Positions 54,105 through 64,000 of a stretch of DNA of 64,000 nt are shown one piece after another. Every line of letters starts with the position of its first letter. Position 1 is the stretch's first letter. A program made the position numbers and the translations under genes. Origin of the DNA: Cladophialophora immunda (taxonomy: Eukaryota; Ascomycota; Eurotiomycetes; Chaetothyriales; Herpotrichiellaceae). The notes below the pieces were generated by a model that had not been told where the DNA came from, did no database searches, and saw only the letters and a list, made by a program, of their open reading frames with translations. The stretch lies in the NCBI RefSeq assembly GCF_000835495.1, contig NW_015622542.1, positions 2,998,485 through 3,062,484 of the forward strand, written 5' to 3'.

Positions 54105-56505
54105 ATGGACAGCCGACGCCAGCCCGCAGGCCTTTCGGGCGAACAAACGCGAAAGAAACGAATGCGCATCACCTTTAGTTGCACCAACTGCCGCCATAGC
54201 AAACAGAAGGTTTTTCCCAGCCCTCCTGGCACAGGTCGTTCGCGGGGACTGACAACAGCGAACAGTGCAACAGGGAGACACCGTGCATGACCTGTGTCCT
54301 CCGAGGCAAGCAGGACAGCTGTTCCTATGGAGACGCAATCCCGGGGTAAGCCCCTTTCTGCTTGGATGCCAAAATGGCACCCCCTACATCGGTATTGATC
54401 TATTTCCAGTCGCTCCCACAAGGCCGTCGAGGGCTCGTATGTCGACGCCTTCTCCAAGGCACCCGACTTCAGTGTCCAAGAATACCAATCCGCAAAGGAA
54501 GAGACATGGAGCCCCGACCTGGCTTGTTTCGGCTACTCCAACGTCAACGTGCATAATTCGCTGGGCATTGTCAAGAAACTAGAGAATCTAGAGCTGGGGA
54601 GCAGCCCTCGACCGTCGCAGAAGCAGAGGAACGTCACGCTGTGCCAACCCGCCTACGACATCTACAAGTCGGTCCTGAAACAACTGCCATGTTCGGCCTG
54701 CGTGAGAGATCTGGTCGAAGTGTTTTTCGACGAGGTCAACTGGCAGTACACCATCCTCGATCGCAACCATTTCACGGTCAAACTCGAGGAATACTACCAC
54801 CAACCCACCTCGCCCCTGTACCAAGCGGAGAGGACATTTCCCTCCGAGAGGCTGATCTTTTCGGCCCTCCTCTTCCAGGTCCTGGTCTGCGCCTTACAGT
54901 TCCTCCCAGCGGGCCATTCGGAAAGCCTCCACACTTTCTGCATAAAAGGCATTGTTGTGGATGGAGATGGACCGTCCGACGATCCGACGATGCGGCTCTT
55001 GGGCCTCCTCCCTAAAAATGTCATCAACTTGGACTACATAGCAGCACAGATTTTGCGCACTGCCTGGCTCAAGAACCGCGGCTTGATTGCGGAAGCGTGG
55101 CATGTCCTCGCACAAGCAACCATCAACGCACAAGAAATTGGTCTCCATCGCGACGATGGCAAACTATACGCCAGTGATGCGGAGAGCGCCTGCGTGGAGC
55201 TATGGGACATCGTGCTGCGGCGACGTTTGATGGTGAACCTTTTCCTCTGGGACAGGTGAGTGAGCAAATGATAAGGGCTGGTGCCCAATTCCTACCCTGC
55301 TAACGGCACACTCTAGCCAAATGGGCATGGTCCTGGGAAAACCGCTCAATTTTAAAGCCAATGACTATACGATAGTTCCGCCGACAGACTGCGAAATCCC
55401 AAGGAACCGGACATCTACAGCCCCTTTCGAGAGAAGCGAGTATGAGAAACCGAATACATTCACCGTGCGATTGCTTGAGTACCATGTGCACAAGCACCTG
55501 CCCCAAATCAGGGAGCTAGAGCTGGAAGGCCCGTATCCGCGAGACTATAGCAAGGTGGAACGTCTGCACCAAGGAGCCCTGGAGTTTATCGCGACCATCC
55601 CAGCTGTCTTCCGCTTCGACAATCCCGACACATCTTTCGACGAAGACTGTCCCATGCTTGCATCACAACGCGAGTTCTTCTGTGCAACCATATGGCTATT
55701 CATCCTTCTGCTTCACCGACCATATATCTTTTCGATCTCCAAGAGCCGCACCGAGATCATGAAGGCGGCCATCCACATGTTGGACGCCCAGCAACGATTT
55801 TTCGAGTCTCTCTCCCCACACCACTACAAGATGTTCACCCTCGCTTACTTGACCGTGGAGCCTTGCGTCTCCATGCTGGCTGTGTTGATCGCATTCCCGC
55901 ACGAAAATGCGCGGTTGGTCCCAGAGGCCTTCAAATGCATCAGGGAGTCCCTTTTCAGACTCAATACGATCCGCAACACGAACAAAGTGGCTGGCCAGGG
56001 GGCTGACGTCATTCAGAACTTGCTACTTCGGGCGGAGAAGAACCGACCATCACCGGTGCTGACTTCAAAGTCTAGCAGTCCTAGATCTGACGCACACTCT
56101 TCGGAACTCTTTGTGACACCCAGCTCGCATGGGGCGGCTTCTTTCTACCCAGTGGCAGAGCAGCAGCAGCCACAGCAGCCACAACAACAGCCAGCGTTGT
56201 TCTGCGGCAATACCTCGTTTGGAGATATGCCTGACTGGAGTACGCCCTTCCAGCAAACGTCGTCGACAGCCCCGCCAGCCACCTCTGGCTATGCTTTTGA
56301 TGCGACTCCTTTTCGGCCCGTCGCGGACCTGACGTACAATGACCTGGCCATTGCTCAGCCATTTCCAATAGCCGAAGACAATTTCAATGGGGGGCCTGGT
56401 CCGGGCAGCGGCAGCGGCAGGGCTGTCAATGAGGTGCCACAGCAGTTTCGCGGCGACTTTGGTGAGGGCTCTTTCTGGAGTTTCGTCAATAGGGGCTCTA
56501 CCTAA
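54105..56505 (+). CDS. Zn2Cys6 transcription factor with fungal-specific regulatory domain
   Basis: DNA-binding regulator, target unknown. Exons read as 54105-54209, 54266-54345, 54410-55255 and 55317-56505, giving 739 aa. Splicing of intron 1 (56 bp, GTTTTT...AACAG) completes the zinc cluster: CTNCRHSKQKCNRETPC followed by MTCVLRGKQDSC, i.e. C-x2-C-x6-C-x5-C-x2-C-x8-C, after a basic stretch RKKRMR. The middle homology region spans about residues 130-480, with IFSALLFQVLVCALQFLPAG, AEAWHVLAQATINAQEIGLH and ELWDIVLRRRLMVNLFLWDR. The C-terminus is low complexity with a Gln/Pro run (56158-56195) and aromatic/acidic patches, a likely activation domain. No biosynthetic partner genes are adjacent. 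Confidence 0.92.
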
Positions 56506-58113
56506 CGAAGTAGCTTCCGAGTCATGATCCAGAATGAGGGTTCTATGAGGAGACGAGACCCCGGAGTCGACTCTGTGGACACGGTCGGCTGAGACAACCA
56601 CTCGTCGAGACGACGGTAGTTTGGGATCGGCTCCGCCACAGTTGCCACCTGCAACAATGCCTCATGGCGCAGGCGTTTACTGTTGTTGTTTTTTGCCTTT
56701 CTCCCGTAAACGGAACGATTGCAAGCACTTTCCGCGAGATCTCGACCGTTGCATTTGAGGGCTTCTTCAAAGCGACAAAAGTCGTTCGCATCAAGTCAGT
56801 CGACCAGGTCTTTCGGACGACTCTACACACGATGTTCTATCCTCGCCGCGCCACGCTAGACTGGGCACTGGCAAACCTGCTATTTGAGACACTGGTTGTC
56901 CATAATGAGCCGAAGAGTTTCCTTTGCCGATAGATATGTTGCGACGTTACAAAACACGGTTATGGCCATCCTTGCGAGGTGTCATTTGATCGGGGTCGAA
57001 ATGGGAGTCTGAGGCGGCAAGGAGCCGGTTTGCGTTTAGATAGACGACGTTGAGATTCTTCAACACGGAAGGAAGGAAACGGAGTCTCTCGTTCATACCG
57101 ACGTGTCATGATTTGGAATGATATGATCAGGATCTCGAAACGGAGTAGAGCCCGTCCCTCACTTAGCATAGAACAAACCCGTCGAGTCAACCATGCTCGT
57201 TTGTGGCCCATCGAGACGCGATAAAAAGGGGATACAGATGAACACGAACGTGAACATTGAAAAGGCCAACGCCGCTCAAGTCGGGCTAGACTCAGGAACC
57301 GGGAAGGAACAAGGCCAGGGTCTCCCATATTACCGGGTCTCATGCATTTCGACCACACGAGGTTGTCCCGCTTCTCTTCCGGTGGAAGTTGGCACTCGAT
57401 AGAGATCTTCGGGGCCGTAGAGCGCCGAGGTATGCATGCATGCACGCACGCGCACCACGGTCTGGCCCATGTCCCGCACTTCCGGCAGATCGGAGTGGTG
57501 GCGACGAGGCTGAGGTGCCCCTGAGGCGCTCTTACTCTATACATACAAACAAGCACGCACTAGCTAGCTAGCGAGCTAGCGACCAGGGGGCGGTTTACTC
57601 ATCGAGTACTAATACCCCTAGCCACCTGCTACGTTGCGAAACGCTGCTCCACAACCTCTTCGTGCGAAAAATCCTGCCACTTGGACGTCAAGGCGAAGGA
57701 AGTGAAGCGGCCAGCCCACTCGCCCTCGGTTCCCCCTGCAAATACTTCTGGGTCTATGCGCGAGCGTCTGGCGTCTCGGAGAATCTCATCGGCATGGGGA
57801 TGGGTGCTGGGCGTGTGGCCAGGTGGCCAGGTGGCCATGTTCGCTGGGGGGGTTGTGAGCGTCGACATAATGGCATTGCATTTTTTTCTTCCCGGGAGGA
57901 GGGGTCCATGTGATTGGAGGAGACGGAGGCTGGATAGGTCCTGGCAGAGAAGGAAGAGGCACTTTCTGCTGTGCGCCAGTTTCTGTGCATGGTGGCTCAA
58001 ACTAACAGTAATTCTGGTGATGGTCGGTCGGTCACATCCGGCACGATTCCTATTCTTTAGAAGACCACAGTGGCTCTCTATGTGGGCATTCCGGCCGAGC
58101 TCCCAGTATATCT
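56506..58113. other. Intergenic region downstream of two convergent genes
   Basis: 1608 bp. Contains alternating purine-pyrimidine GCATGCATGCACGCACGC near 57433-57450, a CTAG-rich stretch (tagctagctagcgagctagc) near 57558-57579, and a duplicated CCAGGTGGC near 57820-57838. Frames on both strands are short and without recognisable product. Confidence 0.4.
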
Positions 58114-60636
58114 TCATTCCTCTTGGGGGGTTCTCTGAAAACTCTCCCCCGGTACGTTGACGGGCTCGAATGCCAACCCTGCAGGCATGACTTTGTGTTC
58201 GCCAACGTCTCCACTGGAAGCAGAACCGTTGTCGCCCGAACCATTCCATCTTCCTATTGTCTCGGTGCTAGGTAGATCATCGAACCATTGTCCTGCCCCA
58301 ATGGTCGGCACATATGTCACATATCGCTTCATGCCCTCGGCCAGATCGGGAGCATCCTTGAAAAATTGGGCGATTTCAGCATTGACTTGATCGGGTGACT
58401 TTGCCGCCACGTGGTGGGATTTTAGAGCTGATAAGAAATTCTCGTAGATCTCTGGTTGATCCTTGAAATGCAGCTGCGCAGCAAAGTCCTATCAGCCATG
58501 ATGGATAATATTGCAACCATCGGGTCAACAAAAGATTGGTTACTATACGGGAGAACAGAAACTTACTTTCACTTTCATCACATAAGCCATGGTCTCCTTA
58601 AAGTCTTGTTCTGGCCCGGGTTGGGCGGACGTTGAAGCTTCAGCCACGTCATTCGAAGCGTCACGCAGGGGGAATGTTGGTTCCTCCACGTCAGTAAAAT
58701 CCTTATATCCGGCAGGGAAGAAATAATCAAAGTTTTTGATGAGTTCCGGGGAAGCAGAAAGTAGCTCTAAAACCCGCCTAATAGCTTCCAGAGTGTCAAT
58801 TTTCCAAGACTTAATGTCCCCCATGATGATGAGAAACTGATCGTAAATCTCAGGCTGGTGACGACAAGCCGCTTTGACTTGATCGAGGTAAGATAAGGCA
58901 TGGTTAAGCGTAGTTAGCTCCGGGTTCGAGTGTGAACGCTTGACGACTTTGGTGGCTATGTCTGGACCATCCTTGCATGTCGAGCTCGATGACCGAGACT
59001 CGTCTTGGTCCGCCTCCGAACCACTGTCAACATCTCTTGGTAACGCGGATAGCGATATTTCTTCTAGATGCTTCCCGACGTGGGTTATGAAGGATCGCCG
59101 CGAGTCCCATCCATCACGGTGACAGAGGGGGCATTGATAGGTATCAACTGGGTGGGGAGTTGATTTCTTTGCAGCTGACAAGACGGCCAGCATCTGCGTG
59201 TGATTAAGGGAGCTGTACTGGTGTTCCTGGGCAAGATGTTGGGTGAAGTCAGACGCAACAGAGAATGTGCCAGGGCAGTCATGGCATTCGAAGAACATGT
59301 CTGAACGATGTTCGGTGAGCTCATGTTCTGCCCAGAGTTTCCTGGTCGGGTAAGTGTCCAACATCGTGGGACAATCCTGAAAGGTACATATGTAGGGGCT
59401 CAGATCAGCGAAGACGTGCATTTTCCAGTCAATTCGATTCCTGATGGTCGAGAGTCGTTTGCCGCAGATGAAGCACGTAAAAGCAAGTCCCCGATTGACT
59501 TCGGATGGCGTTTTCGGAACTCGTGCTCTCCCTTTGGAGGCGTCTGTATCAGTTGACTGGAATGATGTGTGTGATGCGGTTGACATAGCATGGCTGGAGC
59601 CGATGCCGGAATCGCGAAAGTCGGAGAATGGCTGGAAAAGTGACTTGGGGAGTTCTGGGAGATCTTCGACAACACCACCAGCTTCCATCTTTGATTTGAC
59701 ACGCACATACCGCTGCCAGTTGGCTTCTCCCAGGTGCTCGACCAAAAACGGACTCGCATTCCGGAACTTATCGTGGACTTGAAGCACGTACGGGCGAGCC
59801 GCTTCGGTGACACTAAAGATTATATTTTCGTTGCGAGTGCCTGGCTTTGGGTGGCGGACGAGGGCATCGTGGATGACATCGTCCAGCAATGGCCGTAGGT
59901 CCAGTAAAGACGTGACATAGTCGTCCAGACTGTTCAAAGCATCTTCATCGATCAACTTGCCTCCGTCTCGGGCGTCACCCTGGCCTGTCTCACTCTCACT
60001 CTCACCGTCGCTCGAGCTCGAGGGATCATCGTTGCCATCCTGTTCGACACCAGACTGACAGATGATGGTCGAAGCTTTGTCTAGTGCCCCCTTTAGCTCG
60101 CTCACAAGATCTTCACGAGATTTCTCGGGAGGGAAATCATTTTGGGAGCGATCCTCGACACCTGCATTGTCAAGCCATGTCAGAATGGAGTGGCGCAAAG
60201 TTGGCGTCAGGAGAGCAGGGGGGTCCATTCGTAAATCCGGCTTACCTCTGAGCAAAAGACTACCAAGACTGCAGAACAAAGTGACCAGGTCGTCTCGAAG
60301 TTCGTCGTCGGTTTTGAGGCAGGTTTCCAGTTCCCCGTGATCCACAAGGCCGTCGCCAAAAAGGCAGAGCGCGGCCTGGCTGTCTATGAGACGTGATTTT
60401 TGCTGGTGAGTTGCATTCTGGCCTGCCACATATTCCCGCGAGATACTTGCAAGCAGGCGGAGGCATGCTTCGTAGAGGATTGAAACAATCCCGATCTCGC
60501 TGGACACCTCGCGGGACACTTCGCCATCTTGACGAGCGTTCACCCAGTCGACAACGAGTTCAGTGTTGTCGAAACTCGGCCGAACAGGTGGATCACTTGG
60601 CGGGGAAGAGCGACGGGAGCGGCGGGATCGAGGCAT
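58114..60636 (-). CDS. C2H2 (acuF-like) zinc-finger protein with two C-terminal Sin3-type PAH domains
   Basis: Exons read as 58567-60636 and 58114-58488 (78-bp intron, GTAAGT...CTGATAG), giving 814 aa. ATG 60636 (MPRSRRSRRSS) is used; the longer frame needs GTG. The N-terminal ~300 residues are helical with an acidic middle (DDPSSSSDGESESETGQG). A cysteine/histidine region follows: FTCFICGKRLS, YICTFQDCPTM, FFECHDCPGTF and YQCPLCHRDGW, closing with FITHVGKHLEEISLSALPRD, the signature I know from acuF-like C2H2 proteins. Then a paired amphipathic helix: ALSYLDQVKAACRHQPEIYD, FLIIMGDIKSWKIDTLEAI, FDYFFPAGY. Across the intron is a second PAH-like unit: AQLHFKDQPEIYENFLSALK and VNAEIAQFFKDAPDLAEGM. 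PAH domains recruit repressors in Sin3; here that is inference. Divergent from a DUF7580 gene. Confidence 0.85.
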
Positions 60637-61019
60637 CGTCGTCGGCAGACAACCGCAGCCCTCAACTACACAGTACTGGGTTTGATCAATCTTACAACAC
60701 TCGACAACAGATGCGGGATAGCAGGTCAAAATGCACAGGCGGAAATGCTCAAGCAAGATCGTCCACACAGGTTGCCGATGCGGCTGTGTGCAGCACGTGG
60801 CTGTGTACTATAGCTCAGCCTCGTTTCTGCCTACCACAGCCCAGCCGCAGCCGACGTCTGAAGCACTCGTCCATCACAGCTCGAGTCGGCAGATGAAGCC
60901 AATCGATATCTGTATACTTCAACTGCCATTCATGTCTCCTACGTGTGCACAGGTCTATCAACGGATCTCATTAAAGTACAGGCAACGTCGAGTCCCTCCA
61001 CGCGGTTCCTCCTGTGGCA
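60637..61019. promoter_or_regulatory. Shared 383-bp divergent promoter of the C2H2-PAH and DUF7580 genes
   Basis: The two start codons face away from each other across 383 bp, short enough for common control. CTATAG occurs near 60808-60813. No specific factor site is claimed. Confidence 0.5.
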
Positions 61020-62807
61020 ATGGCCGAGGCCATTGGCCTTGCGCTTGCGATCGCACCCCTTATCATATCTGCTGCCGAACATTACTCAGCCGCTGCGAGA
61101 TGCATCAAGAGATATTGCAGATATAAAGAGGGACAAGAAGAGTTGGTATCGGTGGTGGGCATCCAACGCACAATATACCGAAAGACGGTCGAACGGCTCC
61201 TGGCATACGATATCGGTTTTGGAGACGAGTTGGCGTCGGAGATGCTCAAAAACGCAGATCACCCACGATGGCAAGATGAAGAGATCGACACATACTTCGC
61301 AGAGCGCATGGCCGACTCGAGTGAGGCGCTGAAAACCTCGATTCGCTTGCTTGACGCCCAGCTCAAGGTATTGAATTTCGACCAGGCCGAGAACGGCAGC
61401 CGTCCGGGCTTTGGAGAGAAATTGCATTTTGCTCTGTCGAATGCTCAGATACAAGAAACTATCACCAACATCAGGCGGTACACTAAGGATTTCCGCACTC
61501 TGATCGAACAGACGACCCTTCCGCGAGCCAGAGACGCTGTTTCGAAGCCAAGCTGGGCAACACGCAACAGGGTAGCCAAACTCGCGGCTGTCAAAGATGC
61601 TGCGGACAGCCTGTATGAGGCACTGGGGCAAGCGTGTACAAAGCACACGACACACCATGCCCATTTAAGTCTTGGTCCCGCACATGGAGATTCTTCACAT
61701 GTACGCTTTACCATAGCCTTCAGAAGGACCACACTTCAGTCAGCCAGCTGCGACAGTCAGAGCAGCGAATTGAACCATCCAACGTGGTTGACGATTGAGT
61801 CTCTAGTTACGGGCACCATTCACAGCGCGGAAACTGGCAATTTGCTAGCAGAAGTTGCCTCGCGACATAAGCGACCACGACAATCCTCATCTCCGTCTGA
61901 GGCTGTCAGGAAGCCGAAGAAGTTGGTGAAGTCAGTCAAATTTCATCCAAGCACAGGCCCAACAGCGCCTCCAACCATGATTGCTACACCGCCCAGTCCT
62001 CCAGAATCGGAAATCCTGAACTTCTGCGCCCACAGCAACCTTTGCAATCGTCTAAAAAGACTTGTCGGACAGCCATTGCGAAGCCCCCAACCTTGTGTCG
62101 GCTATCTTGAATGTTCGGGGAAGTCGAAGCATCTTGTATACATCAACTCTGAAGTACAAACTATAACGGCTAGCAAAGGTCTAGCGTTGAAGCCTCTCCG
62201 CGACGTCTATACCGCACTCCGAGATGTAAATAGGTTGGGCACTGGTATTCCGCGGCACGAGCGGATCACGCTAGCCAAGCAGCTTGCACTTGCTGTGCTC
62301 CAATTCCACGCGACGCCCTGGCTCACCAATTCAATCGCCAGTGAGGACGTCTTTCTCCTTGGAGTCGACGAGCATTCTCTACACATGCAAACGCTTGCAA
62401 ATGCGCCATATGTAAGTGTTTCGATCAAAGGACCACATGGGCCCTTGGCCAAACGTACCACGTTCCCTGGCAGGACTCTCATCCGGAACCGGATCCTTTT
62501 CAGTCTTGGGATTATGCTCCTGGAGTTGGTGTACCAGGCGCCCTTGAAGGCTCTTCAGAAGCCCGCCGACGTAGATGCCCATGAGGCTCAGAACACGGAC
62601 TACTACACGGCGGATCGCGCACGACATGACGCTGCCAGTATGTTGGGTCCTCGATACGCGGAAGTGGTCAGGAAATGTATCCAATGTGATTTCGGGCATG
62701 GATCTGATCTGGGGAAGACTAAGCTGCAGGAAGCCTTCCACCAAGATATCATCTGCGAGCTGGAGGAGTTGGAGGAAAGATTTCGCAAGTTTGCGGTGAC
62801 AATCTGA
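61020..62807 (+). CDS. HeLo-like / DUF7580 pseudokinase-type protein
   Basis: 595 aa, single exon from ATG 61020; the two codons upstream would need GTG. The N-terminus begins with a hydrophobic helix (AEAIGLALAIAPLIISAAEH) and about 200 residues of helix, the pattern of HeLo-like and NLR-associated fungal proteins. A Ser/Pro/basic linker follows. The C-terminal half matches what I know of DUF7580: LAKQLALAVLQFHATPWLTN, IRNRILFSLGIMLLELVYQA and LGPRYAEVVRKCIQCDFGHG. This resembles a protein-kinase C-lobe, but no HRD or DFG catalytic motif is seen, so it is probably a pseudokinase. HeLo domains in related proteins form membrane-damaging assemblies; whether this one does is unknown. Confidence 0.85.
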   Translation: MAEAIGLALAIAPLIISAAEHYSAAARCIKRYCRYKEGQEELVSVVGIQRTIYRKTVERLLAYDIGFGDELASEMLKNADHPRWQDEEIDTYFAERMADSSEALKTSIRLLDAQLKVLNFDQAENGSRPGFGEKLHFALSNAQIQETITNIRRYTKDFRTLIEQTTLPRARDAVSKPSWATRNRVAKLAAVKDAADSLYEALGQACTKHTTHHAHLSLGPAHGDSSHVRFTIAFRRTTLQSASCDSQSSELNHPTWLTIESLVTGTIHSAETGNLLAEVASRHKRPRQSSSPSEAVRKPKKLVKSVKFHPSTGPTAPPTMIATPPSPPESEILNFCAHSNLCNRLKRLVGQPLRSPQPCVGYLECSGKSKHLVYINSEVQTITASKGLALKPLRDVYTALRDVNRLGTGIPRHERITLAKQLALAVLQFHATPWLTNSIASEDVFLLGVDEHSLHMQTLANAPYVSVSIKGPHGPLAKRTTFPGRTLIRNRILFSLGIMLLELVYQAPLKALQKPADVDAHEAQNTDYYTADRARHDAASMLGPRYAEVVRKCIQCDFGHGSDLGKTKLQEAFHQDIICELEELEERFRKFAVTI

Positions 62808-63020
62808 GCGGAATACCCGCAATGGGCGATTGTTGATAGTGGGAAAGTCTCGTGATATACTCGCTACCATGCTGCTTTTCCATTACAACGGTCAACTGTG
62901 GCTGAGAGTGGAGAGTGACAGGAATGGGGGCCATTGATTCCGGGCATCCATCGCCTAGAGATGATACCTCGACAGAGACCGGAGATGGCGGAAGCCACCA
63001 TTGTCGTAGACCACTGCCCT

Positions 63021-63062
63021 GGCATCTGGCATCTGGCATCCGGCCTCAGGCCTCAGGCCTGA
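63021..63062 (+). repeat. Degenerate tandem heptamer, six units
   Basis: GGCATCT, GGCATCT, GGCATCC, GGCCTCA, GGCCTCA, GGCCTGA in a row: two related heptamers, each duplicated. Looks like slippage-generated sequence; no function assigned. Confidence 0.8.
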
Positions 63063-63122
63063 ATGCCTTGATCTAGAAGCATAACCGTCGCGCCCTTCTC
63101 CACATGGATGGGAATTTTTCAT

Positions 63123-63149
63123 CTTATCTGATAATAATTATCTGATAAG
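63123..63149. promoter_or_regulatory. Palindromic cluster of four GATA sites
   Basis: The stretch begins CTTATCTGATAA and ends TTATCTGATAAG around a short centre, giving two TATC/GATA pairs as near-mirror halves. GATA factors such as AreA/NIT2 (nitrogen) or SreA (iron) bind closely spaced GATA pairs. It lies about 690 bp upstream of the fasciclin gene and 320 bp downstream of the DUF7580 stop. Factor identity is inferred. Confidence 0.5.
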
Positions 63150-63839
63150 ATTCAGGGCCAAGGCGCCAAATGGGTCTCGGTTTTTTTCTTCACATCATCA
63201 TCCTCATCTTCCAGCCTCTCTGGCTCTCTACAACCTCCTCATCTGATCCCGCCGGTGTCGGCCCTGAAGAGCTTGACGATTCTAAGCTCATGTCGCCATC
63301 GACGAAGCCAGAATAGGTCCGAGGAAACAGGTTTTTCTGCAGGCCACCGCCGAGTTTTGCGTCGAATATAGGGAAGGTTGACGCGATCAAAAGGTACATC
63401 CCGTTAGCTGTGATGTTGTCGGCCATGTCGGTTGGGTACAGGCGGGAAGTGGGCAATAAACTGCCTTTTCCTGTTCGTTTTGCTTGATGCATCCGTCTAC
63501 CAGCTTTTTTCCCGCAAGCTATGGCTTGGAGAATACTTGTGTCTAGTCTTCTATGGTAAGGCTTCATCCTCTCGCCCTTGACCTCAACGGTCTGCGTGCT
63601 CGCTTTTCAGCACTCCTCTGTGTTTGTATTAGTCAATTGAATGCGCGATGGAGCGGTCAGGTACCCAGCTGGAGCCCGAAGCAAGTCGATATCCGAGGGT
63701 GATGGAGTGAGCTGTTCGAGCACATATACTCTGTCTGCTGCCCTCGTGGATGTTCCTTTCTCTTCAGCTTTGCATCGTCTCTCGTTCTATCCCAACTACT
63801 CGCACACGTCGTCCGCAAACTTTCTCTCCATCTCTCCCC

Positions 63840-64000
63840 ATGGCGACCAGGGGACTTGTCCTTGCAGCTCTGGCTGCCGCCGTCCTTGCCCAAACTCCGA
63901 CAGATCTAGTTACAGTCCTCAATTCTACGAAAGGGGCTTCCACCATCAGCGAAGTGGTGTCAGAAGTCCCCGGCTTTCTGGATGCTATTTCTGGGAAGAC
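63840..64000 (+). CDS. Fasciclin-domain secreted protein (5' part only)
   Basis: The right edge cuts the gene after 53 codons. Start ATG 63840 follows a pyrimidine-rich leader. The signal peptide is MATRGLVLAALAAAVLAQ. The next residues (TDLVTVLNSTKGASTISEVV, then SEVPGFLDAISG) match the first helix region of a FAS1/fasciclin domain, found in adhesive surface proteins. No splice signal is needed in the visible part. Only the beginning is seen, so the number of FAS1 repeats and any GPI signal are unknown. Confidence 0.7.
   Translation, partial: MATRGLVLAALAAAVLAQTPTDLVTVLNSTKGASTISEVVSEVPGFLDAISGK

Larger units (their letters stand above)
62808..63839. other. Intergenic region upstream of the fasciclin gene
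   Basis: 1032 bp with a heptamer array (63021-63062) and paired GATA sites (63123-63149). A minus-strand frame ending at 63190 (start ATG near 63426, MADNITANGMYLLIASTFP) looks slightly protein-like but has no known relative; I leave it uncalled. The end is the pyrimidine-rich leader of the fasciclin gene. Confidence 0.4.

Noticed and set aside
57629..58249. 206-codon minus-strand frame
   Set aside because: Overlaps the real last exon of the C2H2-PAH gene in another frame and lacks recognisable content.

Overview
This window is nuclear DNA from a filamentous ascomycete (Pezizomycotina). Most introns are 50-80 bp with GT...AG ends and CTAAC/CTGAC-type branch sites. Genes are closely packed on both strands and intergenic gaps are short. 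The families include a Zn2Cys6 regulator, a HET gene, a DUF7580 protein, a DUF3176-like membrane protein, GPI-type cysteine-rich surface proteins and the fungal sulfate-assimilation enzymes. A Eurotiomycetes (possibly black-yeast, Chaetothyriales-like) source is a guess from protein flavour only. No rRNA, tRNA, CRISPR array or intact transposon was recognised by eye.

Positions 1-36.5 kb are a mostly conserved housekeeping block. It holds a JmjC/zinc-finger chromatin protein cut by the left edge, COQ2 (ubiquinone), a PPC decarboxylase (coenzyme A), GRX5 (mitochondrial Fe-S), a branched-chain aminotransferase with a Gcn4/CPC1 site upstream, and a coiled-coil protein. Next come a small basic protein, an EFM6-like methyltransferase, a DUF1761-like membrane protein, a zinc-finger acidic protein, ISD11 (Fe-S), a VMA22-like V-ATPase assembly factor, a large disordered protein and a long EGF-motif membrane protein. 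The block ends with SER2, MET16 and MET3 (serine synthesis and sulfate assimilation) and RPN5 (26S proteasome). Several pairs are divergent and share a promoter.

Positions 37-64 kb look accessory. There is a broken HET gene, a secreted cysteine-rich GPI-type protein, a decayed coding relic and a DUF3176-like membrane protein. These are followed by an unusual gene joining a STAND/NLR-like helical N-terminus, a low-molecular-weight phosphotyrosine-phosphatase-like domain and a KH-like C-terminus; it carries one frameshift. Then come a helix-hairpin-helix protein, a CFEM-like GPI-type protein and a gene-poor 6 kb with a small nested inverted repeat. The right part holds a Zn2Cys6 regulator, then a divergent pair: a C2H2 (acuF-like) protein with two Sin3-type PAH domains facing a HeLo-like/DUF7580 pseudokinase. 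A fasciclin-domain secreted protein is cut by the right edge.

The best candidates for something undescribed are the helical/LMW-PTP-like/KH-like gene (43.3-45.0 kb) and the divergent C2H2-PAH / DUF7580 pair (58.1-62.8 kb). Their domain types recall fungal allorecognition and innate-immunity proteins. Exon boundaries were read by hand from splice signals and frame continuity. Family assignments come from motif recognition, not from a search.
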